A DNA stretch of 64,000 nucleotides from Stenotrophobium rhamnosiphilum (GCF_003052265.1 NZ_QANS01000005.1:348285-412284); one strand, 5' to 3'; shown: positions 27,279 to 36,542, counted from the first letter of the stretch. Numbers and translations are program-made. Notes: generated by a model not told the origin, from the sequence alone.

Positions 27279-28150
27279 CGATCTTTCGGATCCAGCGCGT
27301 CGCGCAAACCATCACCGATGAAATTGAAGCAGAACAACGTCGTCGCTAAAAATGCAGCAGGGAAAATCAACGCCCATGGCGTAGCTTCCATCTCGCGCGC
27401 GCCATCGTTCACCAACATGCCCCAACTCGTCGCTGGCTCTTGCACGCCGAGTCCAAGAAAACTCAAGAATGACTCAACCAAAATGACTTGCGGAATAGTG
27501 AGCGTGGCGTAAACCACAACCACGCCGAGCAGATTGGGAACGATGTGATGACGGATGATCGCGCCCGATCCAAGGCCAGAAGTCACCGCAGCAGCAACGA
27601 ATTCTTTCTGTCGTAGCGACAGTGTCTGCCCGCGCACGATGCGCGCCATGTCCAACCAATTCACCGCACCAATCGCGACAAAAATTAGAACGAGATGATG
27701 GCCAAACAAAACCATCAGCAAGATCACAAAAAACATGAAGGGCATCGCATAGAGAATATCGACGATACGCATCATCACGTTATCGATGCGGCCGCCGTAG
27801 TAACCCGCGACTGCACCCCAAGTCACGCCGATCAGCAAAGACACCAGCGTCGCGACGAATCCAACTAATAGTGAGATACGCCCACCTTGTAAGGTGCGCG
27901 CAAACAAATCACGGCCAAGGCTATCGGTGCCAAACCAATGCGAACCACTCAGGCTTGGTGCTGCCCCCCAATCGCCATCAAAGTCGATGTAGTCATAACT
28001 CCAAGGCGCAAACCAAGGACCGACAATCACCAGCGCCACCAGCGCGCCTAATACGATCATCGCAACCAATGCCGCACGATTGCGTCGCAAGCGACGCCAC
28101 GCGTCTTGCCAGAGGCTGCGTCCTTGTTCTGGTTGAGGCAGACGACTCAT
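27275..28150 (-). CDS. oppC: Oligopeptide ABC transporter permease OppC
   Basis: 291-residue inner-membrane permease. An N-terminal extension with one helix (MIVLGALVALVIVGPW, about residues 34-49) leads into the DppC/OppC-type core GTDSLGRDLFARTLQGGRISLLVG, and the EAA loop reads EFVAAAVTSGLGSGAIIRHHIVPN. It overlaps both neighbours by 4 nt (ATGA), so it is translated together with oppB and oppD. Confidence 0.94.
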   Translation of the reverse strand: MSRLPQPEQGRSLWQDAWRRLRRNRAALVAMIVLGALVALVIVGPWFAPWSYDYIDFDGDWGAAPSLSGSHWFGTDSLGRDLFARTLQGGRISLLVGFVATLVSLLIGVTWGAVAGYYGGRIDNVMMRIVDILYAMPFMFFVILLMVLFGHHLVLIFVAIGAVNWLDMARIVRGQTLSLRQKEFVAAAVTSGLGSGAIIRHHIVPNLLGVVVVYATLTIPQVILVESFLSFLGLGVQEPATSWGMLVNDGAREMEATPWALIFPAAFLATTLFCFNFIGDGLRDALDPKDR

Positions 28151-29070
28151 TGCGGTCTGGCCCTCGGATCGAGCACGCCATAAAGCAGATCGACCAAGAA
28201 GTTAAACAAGATCACCAGCACGCCGTAAAAAATCACCACGCCCATCACCACCGTGTAATCACGGTTGAGTGCTGCGGTCACAAAGTAACGACCAATTCCA
28301 GGAATACCAAAAATCTGTTCGATCACCACCGAGCCCGTAATGATGCCTGCGCTTGCGGGGCCCAGATAAGACAGCACAGGCAACAGTGCTGGGCGCAGTG
28401 CATGGCGCAAAATCACGACGCGCTCAGACAAACCTTTAGCACGCGCAGTACGAATGTAAGGCGCGTGCAAAACTTCAATCATGCTGCCGCGCATCAAGCG
28501 CGCGATGTAAGCGACTTGCGGTGCAGCTAACGCCAACACGGGCAACACCAAGTTGGACAACGCGCCATCATTCCAACCGCCTGCGGGCAGCCAACCTAAC
28601 GTCACAGCAAACAAAAGAATCGCCAGCGGCGCGAAAACATAATTCGGAATAGAAATCCCAACCATCGCCAAGGTCATCACGCCGTAGTCAATCACACCGT
28701 TTTGCTTCAACGCGGCGACGATGCCTAGTGCGCCACCAAGCAAGAGTGCAAGCAGCATCGCCAAGCCGCCAATCTTTAAAGAGACAGGAAAGCCAACGGC
28801 GATCAGTTCATTAACACTGCGATCCCCATACTTAAACGAGGGCCCAAGATCACCCTGTGATAACGCAGTCAGGTAACGTCCATATTGCTTCCACAATGAT
28901 TCATCAAGGTGATAAGCCTGCTCCAACTTGGCACGCACCTCTGGCGACACATCACGCTCGCGATCAAACGGTCCACCGGGCGCCGCACGCATCATGAAGA
29001 ACGTCAGCGTGATCAGAATCAGCAATGCGGGGATCGCGCTCAACAATCTTATGAATGCGTAGCGAAGCAT
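28147..29070 (-). CDS. oppB: Oligopeptide ABC transporter permease OppB
   Basis: 307-residue permease with the usual OppB start (MLRYAFIRLLSAIPALLILITLTFFMMRAAPGGPF split over the first helix). The cytoplasmic EAA-type loop is YIRTARAKGLSERVVILRHALRPALLPV near residue 200. The start codon overlaps the oppA stop by one base. It forms the membrane channel with OppC. Confidence 0.94.
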   Translation of the reverse strand: MLRYAFIRLLSAIPALLILITLTFFMMRAAPGGPFDRERDVSPEVRAKLEQAYHLDESLWKQYGRYLTALSQGDLGPSFKYGDRSVNELIAVGFPVSLKIGGLAMLLALLLGGALGIVAALKQNGVIDYGVMTLAMVGISIPNYVFAPLAILLFAVTLGWLPAGGWNDGALSNLVLPVLALAAPQVAYIARLMRGSMIEVLHAPYIRTARAKGLSERVVILRHALRPALLPVLSYLGPASAGIITGSVVIEQIFGIPGIGRYFVTAALNRDYTVVMGVVIFYGVLVILFNFLVDLLYGVLDPRARPQ

Positions 29071-30656
29071 TAGTGCGCCAAGACCTTCATGTTCTTGGTG
29101 TAGTGGTGATCCATGATGTTGCCTTGCCAGCCGACGACGTAGGGCTTGGCCAAGCGCTTATTCACATAGAAATAAAGTGGGATCATTGGCTGGTCTTCCA
29201 GCATCAGATGCTCGGCTTGCTCCAGATATTGCATACGACGAGTCGCGTCGATTTCAGTTGCTGCTTGTTCCAATAAGCTGTCGTAATTCACATTGACATA
29301 GCCCATATCGTTGCGGCCGTTTTTTGAATACAGCAATTCGGAAAACGTATAGGGATCGTTGAAGTCCCCAATCCAGCCTGATCTGAATGCTTGCGTGATT
29401 TTCTTCTGCGTACGATCACGCAGGAAAACCTTGAATTCCTGATTCACCAAACGCGTCTTTACACCTAAATACTGTTTCCACATCGCAGCGATAACCAGCG
29501 CAATCTTCTTGTGGTCTTCGCTGGTGTTGTAACGAATCTCCACCTCGACTGGATTCGCAGCAGAGTAGCCGGCTTCTGCATACAAGCGACGCGCTTCTGC
29601 CAAACGCTTTTCACGCGGCCATGCGCCCCACTCTGCTGTTTGCTGTTTGTATCCGGGAATCGGAGGCACCCAGCTATACGCAGGCAACTCGCCAGTTCCA
29701 ATCACCTTTTTAACAATGACTTCGCGATCTATCGCCAGCGACAGTGCACGACGCAGCTTAGGATTGTTCTTGAACGGTGGCTGCGTCAGATTGAGGCCGT
29801 AGTAATACACGCCCAGATACGGCGAAACGCGAAATTCCTGCGGAATATTTTTCCTAATCCAACGCACCTGCGTCACAGGCACAGATTCCGTCCAATCAAT
29901 TTCGCCCGCGCGATAACGCTTGAACTCAGAACTCAGATCTTCTGTGGCGTGGTAGTAAACGCGCTCAATTGTTGTATGGGCGTCATCCCAATATTGGCGA
30001 TTGCGCGAGAGCAGTACATGCGATTGCACCACCCACTCCGTCGCTTTGTACGCGCCATTGCCGACAATGTTCTCGGCACGAAATGCACGCGCACCATATT
30101 TTTCGATGCTGGGACGATGCACCGGATAAGTCGAAGCGTGATTCAACAAGCCAAGAAAATACGGCGTGACTGCTCGCAATCGAATCACAAGCGTGTGTGC
30201 ATCAGGTGCAAAAACCGCAAGACGTGACGGCGGCAGCTTGCCCGTCGTCACCTCTGCTGCATTCTCAATCGGCTCAAGAATCGAAGAGTAATTGGAAGCC
30301 GTTGCCGGATCGGCGCTGCGCTGCAAGCTGTAGACAAAATCGCTCGCCGTCAGCGCATCACCGTTAGACCAGCGTGCGTTTTCGCGCAGGTGGAAGGTAT
30401 AGGTTTTACCGTCTTCGCTTAGCTCCCAGCTTTGCGCAACACCGGGAATCAAGTGGCCATCAGGCGCTTCACTCGTCAACCCTTCAAACAGATCGCGAAG
30501 AATGTTCGAAGTGTTCACGCCCTCCGCACGATGCGGATCTAGCGCTTCTGGTTCAGGACCATTTCCCTTATGCAGTACCTGCTCGCGCGCCAGCGTCTGC
30601 GACCACGCGGTGGTGCAGCTCAGCAATAAGGTCAGGGCGAGAAAGAGTGAACGCAT
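29070..30656 (-). CDS. oppA: Oligopeptide-binding periplasmic protein OppA
   Basis: 528-residue solute-binding protein of the SBP_bac_5 family. Signal peptide of about 19 residues (LFLALTLLLSCTTAWSQ), followed by the OppA/MppA-like GPEPEALDPHRAEGVNTSNILRDLFEGL start of the mature domain, NARWSNGDALTASDFVYSLQR near 91, and DFNDPYTFSELL near 425. The resemblance to E. coli OppA/MppA suggests import of peptides, possibly cell-wall peptides. First gene of the oppABCD operon. Confidence 0.94.
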   Translation of the reverse strand: MRSLFLALTLLLSCTTAWSQTLAREQVLHKGNGPEPEALDPHRAEGVNTSNILRDLFEGLTSEAPDGHLIPGVAQSWELSEDGKTYTFHLRENARWSNGDALTASDFVYSLQRSADPATASNYSSILEPIENAAEVTTGKLPPSRLAVFAPDAHTLVIRLRAVTPYFLGLLNHASTYPVHRPSIEKYGARAFRAENIVGNGAYKATEWVVQSHVLLSRNRQYWDDAHTTIERVYYHATEDLSSEFKRYRAGEIDWTESVPVTQVRWIRKNIPQEFRVSPYLGVYYYGLNLTQPPFKNNPKLRRALSLAIDREVIVKKVIGTGELPAYSWVPPIPGYKQQTAEWGAWPREKRLAEARRLYAEAGYSAANPVEVEIRYNTSEDHKKIALVIAAMWKQYLGVKTRLVNQEFKVFLRDRTQKKITQAFRSGWIGDFNDPYTFSELLYSKNGRNDMGYVNVNYDSLLEQAATEIDATRRMQYLEQAEHLMLEDQPMIPLYFYVNKRLAKPYVVGWQGNIMDHHYTKNMKVLAH

Positions 30657-30757
30657 GCGGGATGATTAAATTATTTCCACTTTTGTTATGCCGCACATCA
30701 TTGCTTGGCACTCACGACTAAATTGCCAGAGCTGCCAACATCTCACAAGCCCAAAGT

Positions 30758-31675
30758 TCAGGCTTTACGTCGCCTCGGCGTCAGCGTCACCAGCAACACC
30801 GCTGCGAGAATGACCAAAGTGCCGATGACCTGCGTTTGGGTCAGCGTTTCATCCAGAATCAGCCAGCCCATCAACACCGCGACCGCTGGATTCACATACG
30901 CATAAGTGCCGAGTAGCGCCGGAGTCACTTGCTGTACCAGCCACACATAAGCAGCGTAAGCGATACAGGAACCAAACACGATCAGGTAGGCCATGGCCAA
31001 CAGCGAGCGCGGCTCCCAACGAAGTTGCTCCTGTTCGCCCATCAGCAAACCCGCGATGGTCATCACGATGCCCGCAGTCAGCATCTGTAATGCCGCCGTC
31101 ATCAATGGCGTATTCGAGACAGGATGTCGGCGCGAGTGTACGGAGCCCACTGCCCATGTGATCGGCGCAAACAACAGCGCGGCATACGCCATCAGTGGCG
31201 CTGAGCGGGCCGAGAGGCCGCCGCCAACTAACACCGCCACACCCGCAAAGCCGATCAGCAATCCGGCAATCGTTAGTGGCCGCAGTTTCTCGCCGCTATT
31301 GCCAAACGTGCCGAACCACGCGATCCACAAAGCGCCAGTCGCGACGATCAAGGCCGCCTGATTCGACGGCACCCATTGCTCGCTATAGGTCACAAGGCCG
31401 TTGCCGCCGATCAACATCATTGAACCGGTAAAAACAATGTTGAACCAATCACGACGAGTTGCGGGCAGCCGATGTCCACGCGATAAGGCGTAAATCAGAA
31501 TCAAGGTTCCTGCGATATCAAAACGCAGTCCCGCACAAAGCGCAGGCGGAATTGATTCCACCGCCACACGAATAGCGAGGTACGTAGAACCCCAAACGAT
31601 GTAGACGATGGCGAATGCCAACAAGATTTTCGTCTTGTGGTTGCTAGCGATTGCGATGGAAGACTGAGTACTCAT
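30758..31675 (-). CDS. EamA/DMT family transporter (YedA-like)
   Basis: 305-residue protein with ten predicted transmembrane helices arranged as two EamA repeats (first around residues 15-140, second around 160-300). VYIVWGSTYLAIRVAVESIPP near residue 19 and the second-repeat AYVNPAVAVLMGWLILDE are typical. Members export amino acids and other metabolites. It begins 15 nt after the stop of the acetolactate synthase gene, so it may be co-transcribed with branched-chain synthesis and serve as an amino-acid exporter. That role is inference. Confidence 0.9.
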   Translation of the reverse strand: MSTQSSIAIASNHKTKILLAFAIVYIVWGSTYLAIRVAVESIPPALCAGLRFDIAGTLILIYALSRGHRLPATRRDWFNIVFTGSMMLIGGNGLVTYSEQWVPSNQAALIVATGALWIAWFGTFGNSGEKLRPLTIAGLLIGFAGVAVLVGGGLSARSAPLMAYAALLFAPITWAVGSVHSRRHPVSNTPLMTAALQMLTAGIVMTIAGLLMGEQEQLRWEPRSLLAMAYLIVFGSCIAYAAYVWLVQQVTPALLGTYAYVNPAVAVLMGWLILDETLTQTQVIGTLVILAAVLLVTLTPRRRKA

Positions 31676-31690
31676 GTTGAATTATAGTCA

Positions 31691-33352
31691 TTAAGCATCT
31701 ATCGCCTCCGTATTCGCCTTGCCCGAAAACACCATCGGCATCACATGATGCTGCATGGTCACCGGCACGCGGATCAAACAGGGGCCCGGCACTTCAAATG
31801 CTTCTTGCAACGCGATGCGCGCATCTTCGGTTTCTTCCAGATCAATTGCCGGAACACCGAAGGCTTGCGCCAAGGCGCACAAATCCGTCGGCCGCTGGAA
31901 TTGCGAAGCCGTATTCGAGCCGTAGAACAAGGTCTGCTGCTGATGCACCATGCCGAGCGCCGCGTTATCGAGCACAACGATCTTCACATTGAGATCGAGT
32001 TCCGCCAACGTCGCGAACTCTTGCACGTTCATCAACAAGCTGCCGTCGCCGCTAAAACAAACGGCCAAGGTATCGGGCAAAGCCAAGGCCGCACCAATGG
32101 CCGCAGGCAAACCAAAACCCATCGTGCCAAGGCCACCAGAAGTGAGCCAACGATCAGGGCGCTGGAATGGATAGCTCTGCGCCACCCACATCTGGTGCTG
32201 TCCCACGTCGGTGGTCACGGCCGCATCAGGCCCAACGATTTCGGCAACGGCGCGCACGATGCCGTAAGGCGTCCGCGGATCGTGCAAGCCCGGCGTACGC
32301 AGCGGCATCTGTCGTCGCAAAGCGGCAACGTGCAACAACCAATCGTTACGCATCTGCGCTTTCACCAAAGGCCACAGCGCACGCAAGGCTTCACCCGCGT
32401 CCGCCTCAATCGCGAGCGTTGGCTTTTTGATTTTTCCGAATTCGCGACGATCCACATCAATGTGAATGATTTTGGCGTTAGCGCAAAAGCGATCCACACG
32501 ACCCGTCGCGCGATCATCAAAGCGCGCGCCCACAGCAATCACGAGATCCGCATCGTCCATCACCTGATTGGTAAAGCGCGCGCCATGCATGCCCAACATA
32601 CCCAGCGCGAGTGGATGACCAGACGGCATCGCGCCCAGCGCCATCAACGTTGCAGCAGCAGGCAACGCAGCACGCTCTGCCAATGCGAGTGCATCAGCCT
32701 GCGCACGCGCTTTCACCACTCCACCACCGAGATACAACACGGGGCGCTTGGCGGCATCAATCATCGCCGCAGCTTCTGCGATCAGTGCGTGATCCAATAT
32801 TGGCATTGCGTAAGCGCGACCCGGCGCGGGCAAATCACTGATGGTGATGCGCTCAATCTGCACGTCCTTGGGAACGTCGATCAACACTGGCCCAGGACGC
32901 CCGCCTTCGGCAATGCGAAAAGCTTCGGGAATTAAATCGAGCAAATCACTCGCACTTCGCGCGATGAAGTTGGCCTTGGTGATGGTCTCAGCCAAGTAGC
33001 CGGTCTTCACTTCTTGAAACGCATCAGTGCCCATCAGATGTCGTGACACCTGACCAGTGATGCAAACCATCGGAATCGAATCGGCCTTGGCATCCGCCAA
33101 TGCAGTGAGCAAATTAGTGACGCCGGGGCCAGACGTGGCAATGCACACCGCAGCGCGACCAGTGACACGCGCCATGCCCTGCGCGATAAAGCCTGCGCCT
33201 TGTTCATGACGTGCGAGGACGTGGCGAATCTGCGTGCTCGCGCCCAAGGCCTGATAAAGCGGCAGCACTGCGCCACCCGGAATGCCAGCGACGATCTTTA
33301 CGCCCTGACGTTCCAGCAATTGCACGATGAGTTCTGCGCCTGAGATATCCAT
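31691..33352 (-). CDS. ilvB: Acetolactate synthase, catalytic subunit
   Basis: Thiamine-diphosphate enzyme that condenses pyruvate into acetolactate or acetohydroxybutyrate, the first common step to valine, leucine and isoleucine. I start at the ATG at 33352 (553 residues, MDISGAELIVQLLERQGV); upstream in-frame ATG codons lie in the attenuator. Seen: the catalytic glutamate in RHEQGAGFIAQG near residue 48, ATSGPGVTNLLTALADAK, TDVGQHQMW, and the ThDP-binding GDGSLLMNVQE with NAALGMVHQQ. Expression is predicted to be controlled by the valine/leucine-rich leader upstream. No small regulatory subunit gene (ilvN/ilvH) is adjacent. Confidence 0.95.
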   Translation of the reverse strand: MDISGAELIVQLLERQGVKIVAGIPGGAVLPLYQALGASTQIRHVLARHEQGAGFIAQGMARVTGRAAVCIATSGPGVTNLLTALADAKADSIPMVCITGQVSRHLMGTDAFQEVKTGYLAETITKANFIARSASDLLDLIPEAFRIAEGGRPGPVLIDVPKDVQIERITISDLPAPGRAYAMPILDHALIAEAAAMIDAAKRPVLYLGGGVVKARAQADALALAERAALPAAATLMALGAMPSGHPLALGMLGMHGARFTNQVMDDADLVIAVGARFDDRATGRVDRFCANAKIIHIDVDRREFGKIKKPTLAIEADAGEALRALWPLVKAQMRNDWLLHVAALRRQMPLRTPGLHDPRTPYGIVRAVAEIVGPDAAVTTDVGQHQMWVAQSYPFQRPDRWLTSGGLGTMGFGLPAAIGAALALPDTLAVCFSGDGSLLMNVQEFATLAELDLNVKIVVLDNAALGMVHQQQTLFYGSNTASQFQRPTDLCALAQAFGVPAIDLEETEDARIALQEAFEVPGPCLIRVPVTMQHHVMPMVFSGKANTEAIDA

Positions 33353-33406
33353 GTTCGTTTCCTTGTCGAGTAAACCCGAGGAGAAAACCGGCGCGGAAAT
33401 GAAGAA

Positions 33407-33434
33407 CCCCCCGCCGGTTTGCACCGGCGGGGGG
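33407..33434 (-). terminator. Attenuator terminator hairpin upstream of ilvB
   Basis: CCCCCCGCCGGT (33407-33418) and ACCGGCGGGGGG (33423-33434) pair over 12 bp with a 4-nt loop. Read on the minus strand it follows the leader-peptide stop by 23 nt and is followed by TTCTTC. It lies between leader and ilvB, as expected for transcription attenuation. Confidence 0.85.
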
Positions 33435-33457
33435 CTGTTTAATGCAAGCAGCGTCCC

Positions 33458-33520
33458 TTACGGTGCGTCGGTAACGACGACCAGTGCGAGGACGACTACA
33501 ATATGCTGCATGCGATTCAT
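33458..33520 (-). CDS. ilvB leader peptide (attenuator), 20 residues
   Basis: A 21-codon reading frame (ATG at 33520, TAA at 33460-33458) encodes a 20-residue peptide with the run IVVVLALVVV at residues 7-16: six Val, two Leu and one Ile. It ends TDAP, reminiscent of the NAP end of the E. coli ilvB leader. Scarcity of charged branched-chain tRNAs would stall the ribosome here and prevent formation of the downstream terminator. A good promoter precedes it and a strong GC hairpin follows. The ribosome binding site is not obvious. It is too short for usual gene callers. Confidence 0.85.
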   Translation of the reverse strand: MNRMQHIVVVLALVVVTDAP

Positions 33521-33558
33521 TTAAAAAATTACGGCTGCTTAGGTATGGCAGGGCGCGG

Positions 33559-33588
33559 AGTATAGCCGCGTGGCCTGACGCATCTCAA
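33559..33588 (-). promoter_or_regulatory. Promoter of the ilvB leader-attenuator transcript
   Basis: On the minus strand: -35 TTGAGA (33588-33583), 18-nt spacer, -10 TATACT (33564-33559). The predicted start near 33552 leaves about 31 nt before the leader ATG. Confidence 0.7.
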
Positions 33589-33685
33589 GCGGCCATCGGC
33601 GGCCGAGCCCACTGTGTTAGCTTTGCCCGAAACTCTGCAGCGACTTTAGCTGTCTGATTCCCCTACATAACCTGCAACAGATTCC

Positions 33686-34708
33686 ATGACCTCACTCTCC
33701 CCAGACAGCATCACCCGCTCCGACCTTTTCACCTGGTTCGCCGCTGCCGTGGTGCTTGGCCTGACCCTGCAACTGCATCTGCTGTCTGCACTGATTGCTG
33801 GCCTGTTGGTTTATGAATTGGTCCATGTGCTGGCCTCGCGCCTGCGTGAGCGCCAAGTCGGCAGCGACCGCGCCAAATTATTGGCCGTGGCATTAATCGC
33901 AATCTTTGTCGTGGCTGCGATCACCGCTGCTGTCCTCGGCATCATCACCTTCTTACGTAACGGCAATGACAGCTTGCCGGCTCTGCTACAGAAATTGGCA
34001 GACATCATCGAGGCTTCTCGCGGGCAATTGCCGCATTGGTCATTGGAATACATTCCGTCTGACGCTGACGAACTACGCATCACCATCACCGAATGGTTAC
34101 GCAAGCACTCGGGCTCACTGCCGCTCGCTGGCACCACGCTGGCAAAAATCACTGCTCACATTCTGATTGGCATGGTTGTCGGCGCGCTGTTGGCCTTGAA
34201 GCCATCGATGTCGCTAGAAGCACGTCGCCCCGTCGCACGCGCAATTGCGGATAGCACTGCCCGCTTGGGCAATGCGTTCCGTCGCGTAGTGTTCGCACAA
34301 GCTTGGATCGCCAGTATCAACACGGTGTTCACCGCAATTTATTTGGCGGTCGTGTTACCGATGCTGGACATTCATTTGCCGCTGATCAAAACGATGATTG
34401 CGGTAACGTTCCTTGCGGGTCTGATGCCGATCCTGGGCAATCTCATTTCCAACACCGTGATCGTGCTGGTGAGCTTGAGTGTGTCGGTTCAAGTCGCCGT
34501 CGGCTCTTTGGCGTTTCTGATCAGCGTGCATAAGCTGGAATACTTCCTCAACGCACGCATCATCGGCTCGCACATCCGCGCGCAGGCTTGGGAATTACTC
34601 ATTGCGATGGTGATCATGGACGCCATGTTTGGCATCCCCGGCCTAATTGCCGCGCCGATCTTCTACGCTTTTGCCAAAGACACGCTGACGGAAAAAGGGC
34701 TGATCTAG
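33686..34708 (+). CDS. AI-2E family transporter
   Basis: 340-residue multispanning membrane protein of the AI-2E (PerM/YdiK) family. Hydrophobic pairs lie near residues 10-45 and 68-92, and a cluster of helices runs from about 150 to 330. The conserved tail region GSHIRAQAWELLIAMVIMDAMFGIPGLIAAPIFYAF (near 293-328) is intact. Family members have been linked to autoinducer-2 export or Na+/H+ exchange, so the substrate here is open. Its TAG stop shares the palindrome CTAG with the convergent next gene. Confidence 0.88.
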   Translation: MTSLSPDSITRSDLFTWFAAAVVLGLTLQLHLLSALIAGLLVYELVHVLASRLRERQVGSDRAKLLAVALIAIFVVAAITAAVLGIITFLRNGNDSLPALLQKLADIIEASRGQLPHWSLEYIPSDADELRITITEWLRKHSGSLPLAGTTLAKITAHILIGMVVGALLALKPSMSLEARRPVARAIADSTARLGNAFRRVVFAQAWIASINTVFTAIYLAVVLPMLDIHLPLIKTMIAVTFLAGLMPILGNLISNTVIVLVSLSVSVQVAVGSLAFLISVHKLEYFLNARIIGSHIRAQAWELLIAMVIMDAMFGIPGLIAAPIFYAFAKDTLTEKGLI

Positions 34709-35355
34709 TCGTCGCCTTTTTTGTCGTCACCATGACGACCATGATCCTGCAGGCTGAATACCGGCAGCTCTAAATTCCAGACGATCGCGGCCAAGCGCAA
34801 GCCCACCACGATCGCCATGCCTGCAAGTGCAGGCACTGTCGGATCAAGATCAAAATTCTTCAGCAGGACAAATCCTGTCGCACCGGCGATAGCTGCCGTG
34901 GCGTAGATGTGTCCCTTGCGCAGAATCATTGGAATCTCTGCACACAGCACATCGCGCAGCACACCACCAAACACACCGGTGATGACTGCCATCATCACCA
35001 CAACCACACCATCGACACCGGCCTCATAAGCGATGCGCGCGCCCGAGATGGTGAACAGCGCAAGACCAAAAGCATCTGCAACCAACAACAAACGCTCGGG
35101 TGGTTTGAAGTAGCGCACATAGAGCAAGGTAAACAGTGCGGCGGCGATGGCAACAATCAGATAACCAGTATGCGCAATCCAAAACACAGGATGACGATCC
35201 AGCAACAGATCACGCAGTGTGCCGCCACCAATCGAAGTCGCGATGGCAATCACCACCACACCAAGTAAATCGAGACTGCGACGGCCAGCCGCAAGCGCGC
35301 CAGAAATCGCACAAACCGCGACACCTGCATAGTCGAGAGCAAACTGAACCATCAT
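34705..35355 (-). CDS. Trimeric intracellular cation channel / UPF0126 family membrane protein (YicG-like)
   Basis: 216-residue protein with seven predicted helices in the UPF0126/TRIC duplicated pattern: DLLGVVVIAIATSIGGGTLRDLLLDRHPVFW in the first half and GVVVVMMAVITGVFGGVLRDVLCAEIPMIL in the second. I prefer the ATG pair at 35355/35352, which follows GAAGG; the frame extends to 35394. The prokaryotic family contains glycine transporters and TRIC-like channels. Function here is not determined. Confidence 0.88.
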   Translation of the reverse strand: MMVQFALDYAGVAVCAISGALAAGRRSLDLLGVVVIAIATSIGGGTLRDLLLDRHPVFWIAHTGYLIVAIAAALFTLLYVRYFKPPERLLLVADAFGLALFTISGARIAYEAGVDGVVVVMMAVITGVFGGVLRDVLCAEIPMILRKGHIYATAAIAGATGFVLLKNFDLDPTVPALAGMAIVVGLRLAAIVWNLELPVFSLQDHGRHGDDKKGDD

Positions 35356-35474
35356 GGCCTTCGATCCCCCTGAATAATGGCGCGAGACTATCATTTCGTC
35401 AGCGCATTACAACGCCAAGGGCTTACCATAGACCTATCTTTTAACGCGTAATTCCGCCCCCCGCCAACACTCGC

Positions 35475-36536
35475 ATGTCTCAACGCAAAATCGTTCACGT
35501 CGACATGGATGCGTTCTACGCATCGGTGGAGCAGCGCGACGACCCAACGTTGCGCGGGCGACCTGTCGTTGTTGCATGGCGAGGCAGTCGCTCAGTGGTT
35601 TGTGCAGCGTCTTATGAAGCACGAAAATTTGGCGTGCGCTCCGCTATGCCTGCCGTGCGTGCTGAACGTTTATGTCCAGAGGCTGTTTTCGTCCCGCCTG
35701 ATTTTGTTCGTTACCGCGCAGTATCAAACGCAGTGCGCGCGATCATGTTGCAGCACACGGAACTCGTGGAGCCGCTATCTCTGGACGAGGCGTATCTAGA
35801 CGTCACCGAGAACAAGACTGGCCTGCCGACGGCGACACGCGTAGCAAGTTCGATCCGCACGCAGATTCGTGAGGAACTAAAGCTCACCGCGTCCGCAGGC
35901 ATCGCGCCCAATAAATTCCTCGCGAAGATTGCATCGGACTGGCGCAAGCCAGATGGCCAGTTTGTGATTCAACCAGCAGACATCGACACTTTTCTCCCGC
36001 CGCTACCCGTAGGCCGCTTACCCGGCGTTGGCAAAGTGATGGAAGAGAAGCTCAAAGAAATGGGCGTTGCCACCGTCGGCGATCTACGCGAGCTGACCGC
36101 AGTGGCGCTTGAGCAACGCTTCGGCCGCTACGGCGTCCGCCTGCACAATCTTTCACTCGGCATTGATCACAGCGAAGTGAAGCCTGATCGTCCGACACAA
36201 TCCATCTCTGCTGAAGACACTTTTGCAGAAGATGTTTTGATCACCGCGCTTGAGCCCACGATTCGCAGCATGGCTGAGAAAACCTGGAAGGCTACACGCA
36301 AAACTTCACGCATCGGTCGCACTGTCGTTCTCAAACTCAAGACGTCAGATTTTAGAAGCCTCACACGCAGTCACACACCGGCATCACCGCCTTCATCTTG
36401 CGAAGTGCTGACAGAGATTGCGCTATCACTGATAGATCGCGTTGACGAAGACCCGCAGCAACGCTATCGACTTGTTGGCGTTGGCTTGAGTAATTTCAGT
36501 GAAGCCGAAGAAGTACAAGCCAAACTATTTGAGTAA
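35475..36536 (+). CDS. dinB: DNA polymerase IV (Y-family translesion polymerase)
   Basis: Error-prone DNA polymerase for lesion bypass. The 353-residue protein begins with the catalytic HVDMDAFYASVEQRDDP (residues 8-24) and has LDEAYLDVTEN near residue 103 with the second metal-binding pair, SAGIAPNKFLAKIASD near 139, a helix-hairpin-helix thumb (LPGVGKVMEEKLKEMG) and the little-finger domain. It ends without an obvious QLSLF-type clamp-binding motif (end ...EEVQAKLFE, where QAKLF may serve). No LexA box was noticed upstream. Confidence 0.95.
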   Translation: MSQRKIVHVDMDAFYASVEQRDDPTLRGRPVVVAWRGSRSVVCAASYEARKFGVRSAMPAVRAERLCPEAVFVPPDFVRYRAVSNAVRAIMLQHTELVEPLSLDEAYLDVTENKTGLPTATRVASSIRTQIREELKLTASAGIAPNKFLAKIASDWRKPDGQFVIQPADIDTFLPPLPVGRLPGVGKVMEEKLKEMGVATVGDLRELTAVALEQRFGRYGVRLHNLSLGIDHSEVKPDRPTQSISAEDTFAEDVLITALEPTIRSMAEKTWKATRKTSRIGRTVVLKLKTSDFRSLTRSHTPASPPSSCEVLTEIALSLIDRVDEDPQQRYRLVGVGLSNFSEAEEVQAKLFE

Positions 36537-36542
36537 TCGCTA

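Noticed and set aside
31745..32935. 396-residue plus-strand frame opposite ilvB.
   Set aside because: Antisense shadow; ilvB has all catalytic motifs on the minus strand.
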